This document shows positions 16,690 through 25,137 of a stretch of 53,851 bases of DNA, one piece after another. Source of the stretch: CAYZUE01 sp964481825 (GTDB taxonomy: Archaea; Hydrothermarchaeota; Hydrothermarchaeia; Hydrothermarchaeales; JALUUU01). Numbering within the stretch: position 1 is the first letter of the stretch; each line of letters opens with the position of its first letter. Below the pieces are notes generated by a model, which made no database searches, was not told where the DNA came from, and was given only the letters and a program-made list of their open reading frames with translations. Both the position numbers and the translations under genes were made by a program. The stretch covers positions 1 through 53,851 of the forward strand of contig CAYZUE010000002.1 in NCBI GenBank assembly GCA_964481825.1, in the 5' to 3' direction.

Positions 16690-17340
16690 ATGAAAAAGCA
16701 AGCACAAAGGAAAATGAAGAAATCCGTAGTGATATGCTTACCGAATTATGTTTTTATTCCTTTTAAATACTTAATTGGGATTGCAAATCTCCTCCTATAC
16801 AAACAGGACAATTATGAAATTAAAGGGATAGCAACCCTTGATAGACTGTACATTGACTATAATAGGAATATAATAACACGAGATGCTCTTAAGTTATATA
16901 ACCCTGATTATCTATTTTGGATTGATGGCGACATGGTAATTGAGCCAGATACTATCCTACGTCTCTTAGAACATGATAAGGATGTTGTAAGTGGTTTATA
17001 CTTTAAAAAAGAAAATTATGAACCTGTAGTATTTAATAAAAAAGGAAAGGATTATGAACCAGCAATGAGGTGGTACCCAGGAAAACCCTTCAAAGTAGAT
17101 GCTATCGGTATGGGATGCTGTCTCATTAAATCTAAAGTACTTCGGGATATAAAATCTCCCTGGTTTGTATATGATGTTAAAAATAACAAAGGTGAAGACA
17201 TATATTTCTGTGAGAAAATTAAACGCGCTAAATACGACATATGGGTAGATCCAGATGTGTTACCCACACATCTGGGTATGAGCGAAGTGGGATTAGAACA
17301 TTTCAGGGCAAAATTTGGACAAGAAGATTCACCTTATTGA
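16690..17340 (+). CDS. Small GT-A-fold glycosyltransferase, paralogue 1
   Basis: A 216-residue protein with GT-A hallmarks: a DxD-type metal motif in FWIDGDMVIEPD at about 76-87, VDAIGMGCCLIKSKVL at about 136-151, and GEDIYFCEKIKRAKYDIWVD followed by THLG, the usual acceptor-side acidic pair and terminal His. It lacks membrane helices. Its start may be ATG at 16690 or ATG at 16714; the latter is preceded by an AAAGGA ribosome-binding-like sequence. The same motif set occurs in the gene at 25138, so they form a small local family. It converges on the second polymerase-like gene with a 12-base overlap. The donor sugar is unknown. Confidence 0.8.
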   Translation: MKKQAQRKMKKSVVICLPNYVFIPFKYLIGIANLLLYKQDNYEIKGIATLDRLYIDYNRNIITRDALKLYNPDYLFWIDGDMVIEPDTILRLLEHDKDVVSGLYFKKENYEPVVFNKKGKDYEPAMRWYPGKPFKVDAIGMGCCLIKSKVLRDIKSPWFVYDVKNNKGEDIYFCEKIKRAKYDIWVDPDVLPTHLGMSEVGLEHFRAKFGQEDSPY

Positions 17341-18624
17341 TCTAATTAAAATTAAAGAACCTATCATGAAAAACATCAGAACATTAAAATCAACTAATCC
17401 AGTTTCTATTCCAACTAGGGTGTAGGCAAGGAACAAAGAAAAAATCCCGATACTAACAGCTGTTTTAGTGCGTTTCATTGCTACATAAGCTAACCCCAGT
17501 ACAAAACCCAGTATTAGACTAAATAGAATGATTCCCAGTATACCCAAATCTAAAATCACAGTCCCATATAAAGTTGATGTTATTGAAACATCTGTAACTC
17601 CATAAATATTTGCTACGATAGTCCTAGGGCCAAAGCGTGGTCCGGGCACAAAAGAGATGAAAGAGGAAAAACTTGCTAGAAGGACAGATAGTTTAGTTAC
17701 ACCAAAGATCCAAAATCGGTCTACGAGGAAATCATAAATACTAAGAGTGAGGCCTACCCTTTTTCCAATGACATCAAAAAAGGCAATTGAACTTCCTTGA
17801 AGTAAAGCCCTATAATATCCTAAAGCTGAAATTGTAAAAAAAACAAAAAGGAAAGAAATGAGTATTTCAGCCTTTCCTAAAAGCTTCGAACAATACATGG
17901 ATATTATAGAACCAAGAATTGAAACAATAATCTGAGTACGATAACCAATCAGTGACATCAAAAGGGTAATTATGACTATTGTAATTATAGAAAAAATTCT
18001 AGCTTCTCCTATCTCTAAACTTTTACTTTGGTATCTCTTTCCTATAAGTGAGATTAATAAAATTCCACCGACAACTGTTACAGAAGCTAGCATAGTTAAA
18101 GGAACATTAAGATTTCTCTTTGCTGCAGGATCCAACAAAGGTATCCCCCCTGTTTGCATTACGTCATAAATCAAAGAAGTGATTCCTAAAAGTAACAAGA
18201 GAGCAATAAATTTCTCAAGTTTTTCCTCAAGAAATATTTCATTAAATTTAAATGTCTTTGAAGCTTGGACACCTATACAAAAGAAGGATATACCGATTAA
18301 AATAGTTGCAAGTGCAAGATATGAGATTCTGTAACTACTAATTGAAATAAAACATACAAAGATAAGAGGAAATATGAACATAGGATGGAAGATATCAAAG
18401 GTACTTTTAAGACGTAAATTTATTTGATCGAACAATCCCCATAATCTAACAGGATAAAAAGGTAAAAATACTCTTAATAATTTGAACGTTGTAGATAAAA
18501 AAAAAGCTTCAGATAAAAATGTTAATGTATTGTAAGTGTATTTCTTTGTTTTACATTGTAAAATAGAATTCAGAAAAAATGAGATAATTCTATTAGTGGC
18601 AAAAAAAAACCTACTATTTAGCAT
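17329..18624 (-). CDS. Polytopic membrane protein, oligosaccharide repeat-unit polymerase-like (copy 2)
   Basis: A 431-residue membrane protein with roughly twelve hydrophobic segments. A large extracytoplasmic loop region with GGIPLLDPAAKRNLN near 155-169 and the C-terminal block DVSITSTLYGTVILDLGILG matches the corresponding parts of the gene at 14411-15631, so the two are likely paralogues. RTQIIVSILGSIIS near 225-238 is a further polymerase-like feature. Polymerase function is inferred. The start codon overlaps the stop of the DUF4330-like gene (TAATG). It is the last gene of a three-gene operon with a small membrane protein and that gene. Confidence 0.7.
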   Translation of the reverse strand: MLNSRFFFATNRIISFFLNSILQCKTKKYTYNTLTFLSEAFFLSTTFKLLRVFLPFYPVRLWGLFDQINLRLKSTFDIFHPMFIFPLIFVCFISISSYRISYLALATILIGISFFCIGVQASKTFKFNEIFLEEKLEKFIALLLLLGITSLIYDVMQTGGIPLLDPAAKRNLNVPLTMLASVTVVGGILLISLIGKRYQSKSLEIGEARIFSIITIVIITLLMSLIGYRTQIIVSILGSIISMYCSKLLGKAEILISFLFVFFTISALGYYRALLQGSSIAFFDVIGKRVGLTLSIYDFLVDRFWIFGVTKLSVLLASFSSFISFVPGPRFGPRTIVANIYGVTDVSITSTLYGTVILDLGILGIILFSLILGFVLGLAYVAMKRTKTAVSIGIFSLFLAYTLVGIETGLVDFNVLMFFMIGSLILIRSIR

Positions 18625-19418
18625 TATAAGATGTCCTCTAGACTAACAACGTGATATCCCTCGCCAGTGGTGTCTAGTTCTGGTTTATCTGCATATCCGA
18701 CATAAAAATATGTCTTACTAATTACTACTTTTTCTGCTTCTATTGTTACCTTCTTAAGTTCTTCAAGATCTGCTAGTTTAAATCTGAAAATCGATTCATC
18801 TTTTCCAAAATCTAGGATTTCACAGGACTTAATATTATACGTATCTTCAAATTCATTAAAAATCTCCTGGGTGCTCATTACTGGATTGATAAACGAGACG
18901 TCTGCAAATGTGGAGGTAGAACTCCCTATTCTTAAATTATTAGCCCCTAAAAATTTCTTTTTATCCTCTAGGTAATTAATAAACGAATCATATCCTGAAA
19001 ACTCCATAGATTCCAACGGAAGGATGATTACATAATTATCTTTAATCTTGAAAGTTATCTTATTAGCTGCAATATCTTCAATATACGCCATACTTCCTCC
19101 TATCCAGAGTTTGTCTCCCTTCTCTGTTTTAAGTAGTAAACCTCCACTTTTAGTATTGATTATAAGACCTTGTTCATTAAAATCCGTTTCATCTCCAATC
19201 CATTTTCCTTCTACCATTGCTTCGACTAGAAAGCCTTTAGATTCAAGTTTAGTATACCCTTGGATAGCAGTGTACATTTCATCTCCAGAAAATGTTAAAT
19301 CGTCATTAAGAACCTTTGAAGTAAAAGAGAACACTAGAAAGATTAAAACTAGAACAACAAAGGCATCAATTATATTAACCCCTGCTAATTTTCCATTTTT
19401 TTTATCTAAAAGTTTCAT
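18624..19418 (-). CDS. DUF4330-like membrane-anchored protein
   Basis: A 264-residue protein. The first 37 residues, DKKNGKLAGVNIIDAFVVLV followed by more hydrophobic residues, match the short N-terminal DUF4330-type pattern (a K-G-x-x-x-G-x-x-N-I-I-D turn and one membrane helix). The remainder is an extracytoplasmic beta-rich region with two similar segments, consistent with a protein that spans the membrane once and works outside. DUF4330 proteins have no known function that I can name. The gene overlaps its neighbours by 4 bases (ATGA) upstream and 1 base downstream, so the three-gene operon 19744-17329 is tightly coupled, and a role in the same surface-glycan step as the polymerase-like protein is the natural inference. 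Confidence 0.65.
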   Translation of the reverse strand: MKLLDKKNGKLAGVNIIDAFVVLVLIFLVFSFTSKVLNDDLTFSGDEMYTAIQGYTKLESKGFLVEAMVEGKWIGDETDFNEQGLIINTKSGGLLLKTEKGDKLWIGGSMAYIEDIAANKITFKIKDNYVIILPLESMEFSGYDSFINYLEDKKKFLGANNLRIGSSTSTFADVSFINPVMSTQEIFNEFEDTYNIKSCEILDFGKDESIFRFKLADLEELKKVTIEAEKVVISKTYFYVGYADKPELDTTGEGYHVVSLEDIL

Positions 19419-19744
19419 TTTCCTTTCTTATAAAACCGTATTGTAAAATATATTAGGTTTGTTATAAAAATTGGTACGAAGAACTTTTCAATGAAGTTAT
19501 AAAGAGAAACTGTATAAGAATTGCCAAATATTTTGGTTAAAATGATAATTAAGATTCTATAAAATATATCAACATTCTTTATATAATCTTGATAAAAATT
19601 GATATACTTGCTTACCATGAAATCTGCGAATATTATATGAAAAACTGTAATTTGGGCAACCGTTAAAATTATTGCCATTCCCAAAATCTCTAAAATAACT
19701 CCGATTTTTCCCGGATTATATTTTTTTATATCATCAAAATTCAT
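19415..19744 (-). CDS. Small membrane protein of unknown function
   Basis: A 109-residue protein with hydrophobic segments at about 15-40, 58-72 and 85-103 and a basic C-terminus (RFYKKGK). No known family is recognised. It is the first gene of the three-gene operon with the DUF4330-like and polymerase-like proteins, and its start is 52 bases from the divergent aglB start. Confidence 0.6.
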   Translation of the reverse strand: MNFDDIKKYNPGKIGVILEILGMAIILTVAQITVFHIIFADFMVSKYINFYQDYIKNVDIFYRILIIILTKIFGNSYTVSLYNFIEKFFVPIFITNLIYFTIRFYKKGK

Positions 19745-19751
19745 ATCAATC

Positions 19752-19764
19752 AGGTTGGTAACCT
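19752..19764. promoter_or_regulatory. Short inverted repeat in the divergent gap before aglB
   Basis: AGGTTGGTAACCT has two perfect 5-base arms around GGT. The 52-base gap must hold both promoters, so the repeat could be a shared operator; no clear TATA box was identified for either gene. Confidence 0.25.
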
Positions 19765-19796
19765 TTAGAGATTAAAAATCTTTCGATAAGTATTTT

Positions 19797-21809
19797 ATGA
19801 ATTGGGAGAGAAATCTGAATAGTAAAATGAACAGAATTAATAAAGAAATAGTTCTAATCATAGGAATCCTATTATTAGCCTTAACAATTCGCCTTTTCAC
19901 TTATGGATATGAATATCTCCTAGGAGTAGACCCTTTTCATCATTACAGAATTGTTGAACATATTGTTGAAACAGGCGAATTCCCCAATAGATGGCATCTT
20001 TCCCGTTATCCTGATGGAGAGCTCATAGTTCAACCAATGGGACTTTATTATCTATCAGTGTTGATTTACAAGCCCCTGAGTATTTTAGGATTCTCTTTAA
20101 TTGATATATTCAAATTAACTACCCCCATTTTTGGTGTTTTAACATTAATACCAGTTTACTTTATCACAAAGGAAGTATTTGATAAAAAATCTGCGTTATA
20201 TGCTGTTTTAATTCTATCTTTTATACCTGCCTTTACCTATCGAACTATGGCAGGATTTTATAGGGGAGAAACTTTCTTCATTTTTTTTATGGTAACGGGA
20301 TTATACTTCTACATTAAATCGCTTGAAAACCCTAAATGGAGTATTATTGCAGGTTTAGCATTTGGTCTTATGGGACTAGTGTGGAACGGTTTTATTTTTG
20401 GATTTGTGGTTCTTTCACTGGCACTTATTCTATATTCTAGTCTAGCTTATATTAAAGGAGAGAATAAAAAAAATGCAATTATAAGCTACCTGATTTCGAT
20501 AACATTGGGAGTTGTCATAATCCAATATCTTATAATGATTCAAGGGCATCATGGAGGATGGTACCTACCTGACGTAATAAGATATATAATACCTACAACT
20601 ATTGCATTTAGTGGATTTATTTTAATTTTAGGATACATACGTCCTCATTTATCAGTTCAATTAAGAGTTTTGATTTTGTCAGGATTATCTGCCATTGGAT
20701 TATTATCCGCATTTTACTTTCTTCCAGAAATAGTGGAAAAACTAATTTTAGGTTATGGAATGGTAAAGGAAACTGATCCATTTCTCCAGACAATTGGAGA
20801 ATTACAATCACCGTCAATTGAAGAATTGTGGCGTTATTTTTTTATTACATCTGTTTTGTTCTTAGGTGGTATTATTGTAATTATTCGTGAACAAAAAGTG
20901 AAATCCATTATTATTACTGCATGGGCATTAGCTGGGATATACGTACTTACTGGCGGTTTCAGATATATGTTACTAGGTGGGATTCCTATTGCTATTATAG
21001 CTGCTTCCTTTCTTAATTCAATAGATAATAATAAATTAAAAATCATACCCACTGGAGTACTATTATTATTGATAATTTTTACGGGAATTCAATTTGCTAC
21101 AGAAAATAAGCCAATAATGAGTGATGAATGGCATGATAGCTTAATCTTCTTAGAAAGCCAAGAAGAAGGGCCAGTTTTAACCTGGTGGGACTACGGTTCA
21201 TGGGTTCAGGGAGTTACTGGTTTCCCAACTATTACTGATACTGTACACGGGCAAGACATTAATCGAATACGAGAGACTGCTAACTTATTATTAGAAACAA
21301 ATGGAACTGTAATCCAGAAAACCATAAAAAAATACGGTATTAAATACGTTATTGTTGATGTTAATATGATAGGTCAAATGCACAATATAAACAAGATTTT
21401 AGGTACTGAACATCAATTTCCCCTGCATGTTTATAATGGAAAAAAACATGTTTATGGTATCAGTGCCGATGATTATTCCGATTTTTTAGTAGTTAGTGCA
21501 ATAAATGAAAAAATTGTATTTTTAAAAAAAGAGAATAATATTCAAGCTGTAAAACATGTTTACTGGAGGGAATCTGGTATATTAAAACATGTAGAACATG
21601 GGAATATTCCAACATTTGAAGGTGGGATCTACATTCCAGAAAAAGGATTTACTACTCACTTCCCCGATGACGATTTCATAATTTATATTTCACCTGATTT
21701 GGAAGAATCGCTACTAACTTCATTACTATTCCTTGATGGTAAGGGATTTAATAATTATATCCAGATATTTAAAAATTCCCAGATTAGGATTTATAAGATT
21801 GTAAACTAA
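19797..21809 (+). CDS. aglB: Oligosaccharyltransferase AglB/STT3
   Basis: A 670-residue integral membrane enzyme that moves a lipid-linked glycan onto Asn in N-x-S/T sequons outside the cell. Visible motifs are the first metal-binding motif GVDPFHHYR with D45, the acidic FYRGETFF at 154-161, the archaeal TIXE-type motif TIGE at 332-335 in the external loop, and WWDYG at 463-467 at the start of the soluble C-terminal domain. Thirteen or so hydrophobic segments occupy residues 17-435. The C-terminal domain is short (about 230 residues), so this is a short-type AglB. The start may be ATG 19797 or the ATG ten codons later. The S-layer gene lies convergent downstream and is a likely substrate. Confidence 0.95.
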   Translation: MNWERNLNSKMNRINKEIVLIIGILLLALTIRLFTYGYEYLLGVDPFHHYRIVEHIVETGEFPNRWHLSRYPDGELIVQPMGLYYLSVLIYKPLSILGFSLIDIFKLTTPIFGVLTLIPVYFITKEVFDKKSALYAVLILSFIPAFTYRTMAGFYRGETFFIFFMVTGLYFYIKSLENPKWSIIAGLAFGLMGLVWNGFIFGFVVLSLALILYSSLAYIKGENKKNAIISYLISITLGVVIIQYLIMIQGHHGGWYLPDVIRYIIPTTIAFSGFILILGYIRPHLSVQLRVLILSGLSAIGLLSAFYFLPEIVEKLILGYGMVKETDPFLQTIGELQSPSIEELWRYFFITSVLFLGGIIVIIREQKVKSIIITAWALAGIYVLTGGFRYMLLGGIPIAIIAASFLNSIDNNKLKIIPTGVLLLLIIFTGIQFATENKPIMSDEWHDSLIFLESQEEGPVLTWWDYGSWVQGVTGFPTITDTVHGQDINRIRETANLLLETNGTVIQKTIKKYGIKYVIVDVNMIGQMHNINKILGTEHQFPLHVYNGKKHVYGISADDYSDFLVVSAINEKIVFLKKENNIQAVKHVYWRESGILKHVEHGNIPTFEGGIYIPEKGFTTHFPDDDFIIYISPDLEESLLTSLLFLDGKGFNNYIQIFKNSQIRIYKIVN

Positions 21810-21956
21810 AAACCTAGATTCTAATTACATGCTATCCTAATGAAATGTTCAATCTAAAGTTGTAAGTGGGGTATAAATGGGGTATAGAATACTAATCTTA
21901 TCTAAAGTTTAAATTATTTTATAATAAAACCTATTTTCATCTAAGACTAATAGTAA

Positions 21957-22001
21957 TAAAAAAAAAATAAAAAAAAAAGTGAGAAAGCCGATTGGCTTTC
22001 T
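21957..22001 (-). terminator. Hairpin plus oligo-U terminator of the S-layer gene
   Basis: On the minus strand AGAAAGCC-AATC-GGCTTTCT forms a perfect 8-base-pair hairpin (21982-22001) followed by two long T runs down to about 21957. The TAG stop codon (22002-22000) is partly inside the stem. The structure resembles an intrinsic terminator, which suits a highly expressed gene. The remaining gap 21810-21956 shows only a short direct repeat GGGGTATA-AAT-GGGGTATA. Confidence 0.7.
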
Positions 22002-24603
22002 AAAGTGCGTCGGCCAGAGCCTGAGCTGCTGCTGCAGTTTCAGTTCTGGTTGCTCCAGCTACGATTATACTACTATAACCATCTGCTGGTGCGCCTGCAA
22101 CTACTTCAATATCACCGTCACTTGATGCCCATCCAACTGAGGATGAACCTGCAGTAACTAGACTTGCTACTAGACTGTTTGCGACGGGTCCACCAACGAG
22201 TACCTGATTTATACTGCTGGATGCATCGTCGTCAGTAACTATGTCTAAGGTAGGTGCAACAGTTCCTGATGTTCCTGCCTGTGTTGCTGTGACAGTAGTA
22301 CTTATGAAGCTACTGTATGCAGACAAGGTACTTAACATCTTCGTACCGCTAGCAATTGTAACTTCTTTACTACGTCTTAGCTGCATCACTTTACTGTTCT
22401 TCCAAGTAAGAGTGTACTCTGTGCCTGGCACATCAACAGTACCGTCAAGGGTTAACTGGATATTGTCATCCGTAAACCACAATCCACCTTGTTTAAAGGT
22501 TGGACTGGAAAAGTCCTGATCATAGTACGCTTTATCATAACCTAGAACATCGCTCTGTGCGTCAGAAATTGCGAATACGTCATCGTTTGCAACCGCCCAA
22601 AGGTACATTGTTGTACCAGTAGTTGAGGATACATCCGTAGCGTTGACGTAGATACTATAGTCGCTTGCAAAACTTGCTGCACTAATACCCGCAGATATAT
22701 CTGCTAGTTTAGTCCCGGTGAATGAATACTGTTGCTCAATCTCATTCCCGTTAATAAAGTAGATAGTTCCTCCACCAGACGTGTTATAATACGCCAGCTT
22801 TCTAGTTCCATCAAGAATAACTGCATTAGCTGCAAAATTTTGACTTACACTAGCCAAGGTAACTCTCTTTGTAGGACCAATCTTAATCTCCTTATCACTC
22901 GTCAAACCAGTAACTGTGTAGCGTACACCTTTCACCTTGAAAGTGTTACCCACAGTCAACCTATGACCACTACTATCGATACTGAAAGCATTGTCCATAA
23001 CGGTTGAAAAGTTATATGCCCATTGTACAGAGCCGGCAGAACCATCAACAAGATACATGTCACTATAGAGATCATAGTCACTGGTGTCAGTCATGTCACC
23101 ATCAGCGTTGCCATCAATACGTACATATCCTGTCTTCCCTTTGTTGACCTGAATCATTTGACCATCAAAGTTTATACTGGTATTCGTGCACGTACTTCCG
23201 GTACATGTAGTACTTACCGTTGTGGAAGCAATATTAGGATCTGTTTGTATCAGGTGTCCAGTTGTATTTGTCCAATTCAAATCCCATCCACTGTCATCCC
23301 AAGAAGCAGTACTATAGGTTATATCTATATCCCCACCACTATTTTTAGGGGTTATACCTGCTTTCAAGAAACCACTATAAGATGCCAAGGTGCTCGCCAA
23401 AGCTGTACCGCTAGCAACTGTAACTTCTTTACTACGTCTTAGCTGCATCGCTTTACTGTTCTTCCAAGTAAGAGTGTACTCTGTGCCTGGCACATCAACA
23501 GTACCGTCAAGGGTTAACTGGATATTGTCATCCGTAAACCACAATCCACCTTGTTTAAAGGTTGGACTGGAAAAGTCCTGATCATAGTACGCTTTATCAT
23601 AACCTAGAACATCGCTCTGTGCGTCAGAAATTGCGAATACGTCATCGTTTGCAACCGCCCAAAGGTACATTGTTGTACCAGTAGTTGAGGATACATCCGT
23701 AGCGTTGACGTAGATACTATAGTCGCTTGCAAAACTTGCTGCACTAATACCCGCAGATATATCTGCTAGTTTAGTCCCGGTGAATGAATACTGTTGCTCA
23801 ATCTCATTCCCGTTAATAAAGTAGATAGTTCCTCCACCAGACGTGTTATAATACGCCAGCTTTCTAGTTCCATCAAGAATAACTGCATTAGCTGCAAAAT
23901 TTTGACTTACACTAGCCAAGGTAACTCTCTTTGTAGGACCAATCTTAATCTCCTTATCACTCGTCAAACCAGTAACTGTGTAGCGTACACCTTTCACCTT
24001 GAAAGTGTTACCCACAGTCAACCTATGACCACTACTATCGATACTGAAAGCATTGTCCATAACGGTTGAAAAGTTATATGCCATCTGGATAGAGCCGGCA
24101 GAACCATCAACCACATAGGCACTGCTGTATATATCATAGTCACTGGTGTCAGTTACATCACCATCACCGTTTCCATCAATACGGATATAACCACTTTTCA
24201 TCTTGGAAACGTCCATAACCGCCCCATCGTAAGGTGCGCCTGAAATAACAGGATCCGTATTTGGAGTAGCTCCTGCTACTGTCCAATTCGAATTGTTCGT
24301 ATATATGGTGGATGCACTGTCGTCCCATAATGCGCTAGAGTACGCTAGATCTATGTCGTCGCCTGCTGATGTAGAAGTAAGCTCTGAATTTGCTGCGTCT
24401 GCTATAATCTGTGCGCTTGCTTCATCTGCTGTTTTTCCTGGAGCATCACTGCCTACAACAAGCTGCGCTTTAGCAACGCCATCTTCTGCAAGCATTGATG
24501 AGGAAAAATCAGATGGAACATTAACTGCCGCTGCCATGCCTAAAGTGGACCCAACAAATAACGCTCCACTAGCGATGGCACCAACCTTTTTAAGATTTAC
24601 CAT
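22000..24603 (-). CDS. S-layer protein with internal duplication
   Basis: An 867-residue exported protein, with signal sequence LKKVGAIASGALFVGSTLG and AAA near 24-26. The N-terminal part (LVVGSDAPGKTADEASAQII at 48-67) and the C-terminal part (VLVGGPVANSLVASLV, then VVAGAPADGYSSIIVAG) match the N- and C-terminal S-layer domains of Methanococcus-type surface proteins. The middle holds two modules, about residues 142-400 and 496-754, whose cores are nearly identical. N-x-S/T sequons such as NNS, NWT, NFS, NTS, NAT and NTT occur repeatedly, fitting glycosylation by the neighbouring AglB. An N-G-D-G-D-like turn RIDGNGDGDVTDTSDYD may bind calcium. Two cysteines (TCTGSTC) occur only before the second module. 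Expression signals are strong at both ends. Confidence 0.92.
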   Translation of the reverse strand: MVNLKKVGAIASGALFVGSTLGMAAAVNVPSDFSSSMLAEDGVAKAQLVVGSDAPGKTADEASAQIIADAANSELTSTSAGDDIDLAYSSALWDDSASTIYTNNSNWTVAGATPNTDPVISGAPYDGAVMDVSKMKSGYIRIDGNGDGDVTDTSDYDIYSSAYVVDGSAGSIQMAYNFSTVMDNAFSIDSSGHRLTVGNTFKVKGVRYTVTGLTSDKEIKIGPTKRVTLASVSQNFAANAVILDGTRKLAYYNTSGGGTIYFINGNEIEQQYSFTGTKLADISAGISAASFASDYSIYVNATDVSSTTGTTMYLWAVANDDVFAISDAQSDVLGYDKAYYDQDFSSPTFKQGGLWFTDDNIQLTLDGTVDVPGTEYTLTWKNSKAMQLRRSKEVTVASGTALASTLASYSGFLKAGITPKNSGGDIDITYSTASWDDSGWDLNWTNTTGHLIQTDPNIASTTVSTTCTGSTCTNTSINFDGQMIQVNKGKTGYVRIDGNADGDMTDTSDYDLYSDMYLVDGSAGSVQWAYNFSTVMDNAFSIDSSGHRLTVGNTFKVKGVRYTVTGLTSDKEIKIGPTKRVTLASVSQNFAANAVILDGTRKLAYYNTSGGGTIYFINGNEIEQQYSFTGTKLADISAGISAASFASDYSIYVNATDVSSTTGTTMYLWAVANDDVFAISDAQSDVLGYDKAYYDQDFSSPTFKQGGLWFTDDNIQLTLDGTVDVPGTEYTLTWKNSKVMQLRRSKEVTIASGTKMLSTLSAYSSFISTTVTATQAGTSGTVAPTLDIVTDDDASSSINQVLVGGPVANSLVASLVTAGSSSVGWASSDGDIEVVAGAPADGYSSIIVAGATRTETAAAAQALADAL
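22341..23020. repeat. 680-bp direct repeat in the S-layer gene, copy encoding residues ~528-754
   Basis: This segment matches 23403-24082 at a constant offset of 1062 bases. I found only two mismatches, both near the low-coordinate end (one synonymous, one Val/Ala). Identity drops sharply outside these limits although the flanking protein sequence is still recognisably similar. Confidence 0.9.
23403..24082. repeat. 680-bp direct repeat in the S-layer gene, copy encoding residues ~174-400
   Basis: Partner of 22341-23020 (offset 1062 bases). The reading frame is preserved because the offset is a multiple of three (354 codons). Confidence 0.9.
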
Positions 24604-24611
24604 ATCATTTA

Positions 24612-24682
24612 ACCTCCATTTTTTAAAATTATCTTTCTTATTTACCTTTTTTTTGCCATTTCCCTGGTATATATATCTTTCG
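24612..24682 (-). promoter_or_regulatory. Promoter and ribosome binding site of the S-layer gene
   Basis: A strong TATA box ATATATATA (24668-24676) preceded by a purine-rich BRE-like CGAAAG (24677-24682) predicts a transcript starting near 24647, giving a leader of about 43 bases. A near-perfect Shine-Dalgarno GGAGGT sits at 24612-24617, 8 bases before the ATG at 24603. This is the strongest set of expression signals in the window, as expected for a surface-layer protein. Confidence 0.75.
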
Positions 24683-24972
24683 ATTTACTAGATTTAATTA
24701 GGGAAATAAACATGCTTCTTCAGTCCTTAAACCTGTCAAACATATAAATACCTTCCTACTAAAAAAAATATTTGGACAATTCTATAGCTGCAAAATCGCT
24801 TTAATGACTAAAAAATACAGTATATCCCTTATTTAATCAATAATTTGGTACACTATATATATAATGGTAGTGAAATTTTTAATTAAAATTCATGATAAAA
24901 TTAGAAGATACTAAAAATATTTATTTTATCAATACTTGATTGCATGTTTTTATTAACAGATATGTGATACTC

Positions 24973-25007
24973 CTCTTCCCACTAATTTTTATTTTAATTG
25001 GGGAGAG
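24973..25007. promoter_or_regulatory. Imperfect inverted repeat in the gap between S-layer and glycosyltransferase genes
   Basis: CTCTTCCCA and TGGGGAGAG can pair over 9 positions (one G-U) around a 17-base AT-rich loop. It lies inside the 534-base gap 24604-25137, which otherwise contains AT-rich DNA, TATA-like runs such as CTATATATATAAT (24853-24865) and no convincing gene. Confidence 0.3.
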
Positions 25008-25137
25008 TTATAACATAATTTATTATGCAATATCTCAGCAAATTATTTAACATAGTTTATTTGTGGTTGCATACTAATGGTACTATGATTATAATAGAAA
25101 AAATTTAACACATTTTAAACTAGAGAGATTAGATAAG

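Noticed and set aside
22732..24069. Identical 91-residue open frames on the plus strand inside the S-layer gene
   Set aside because: They are antisense to the duplicated S-layer core and are identical only because the core is repeated; composition and context do not support coding.
24604..25137. A possible non-coding RNA or CRISPR-like array in the 534-base gap
   Set aside because: No regular spacers or direct repeats and no stable long fold were seen; only promoters and one imperfect inverted repeat are supportable.
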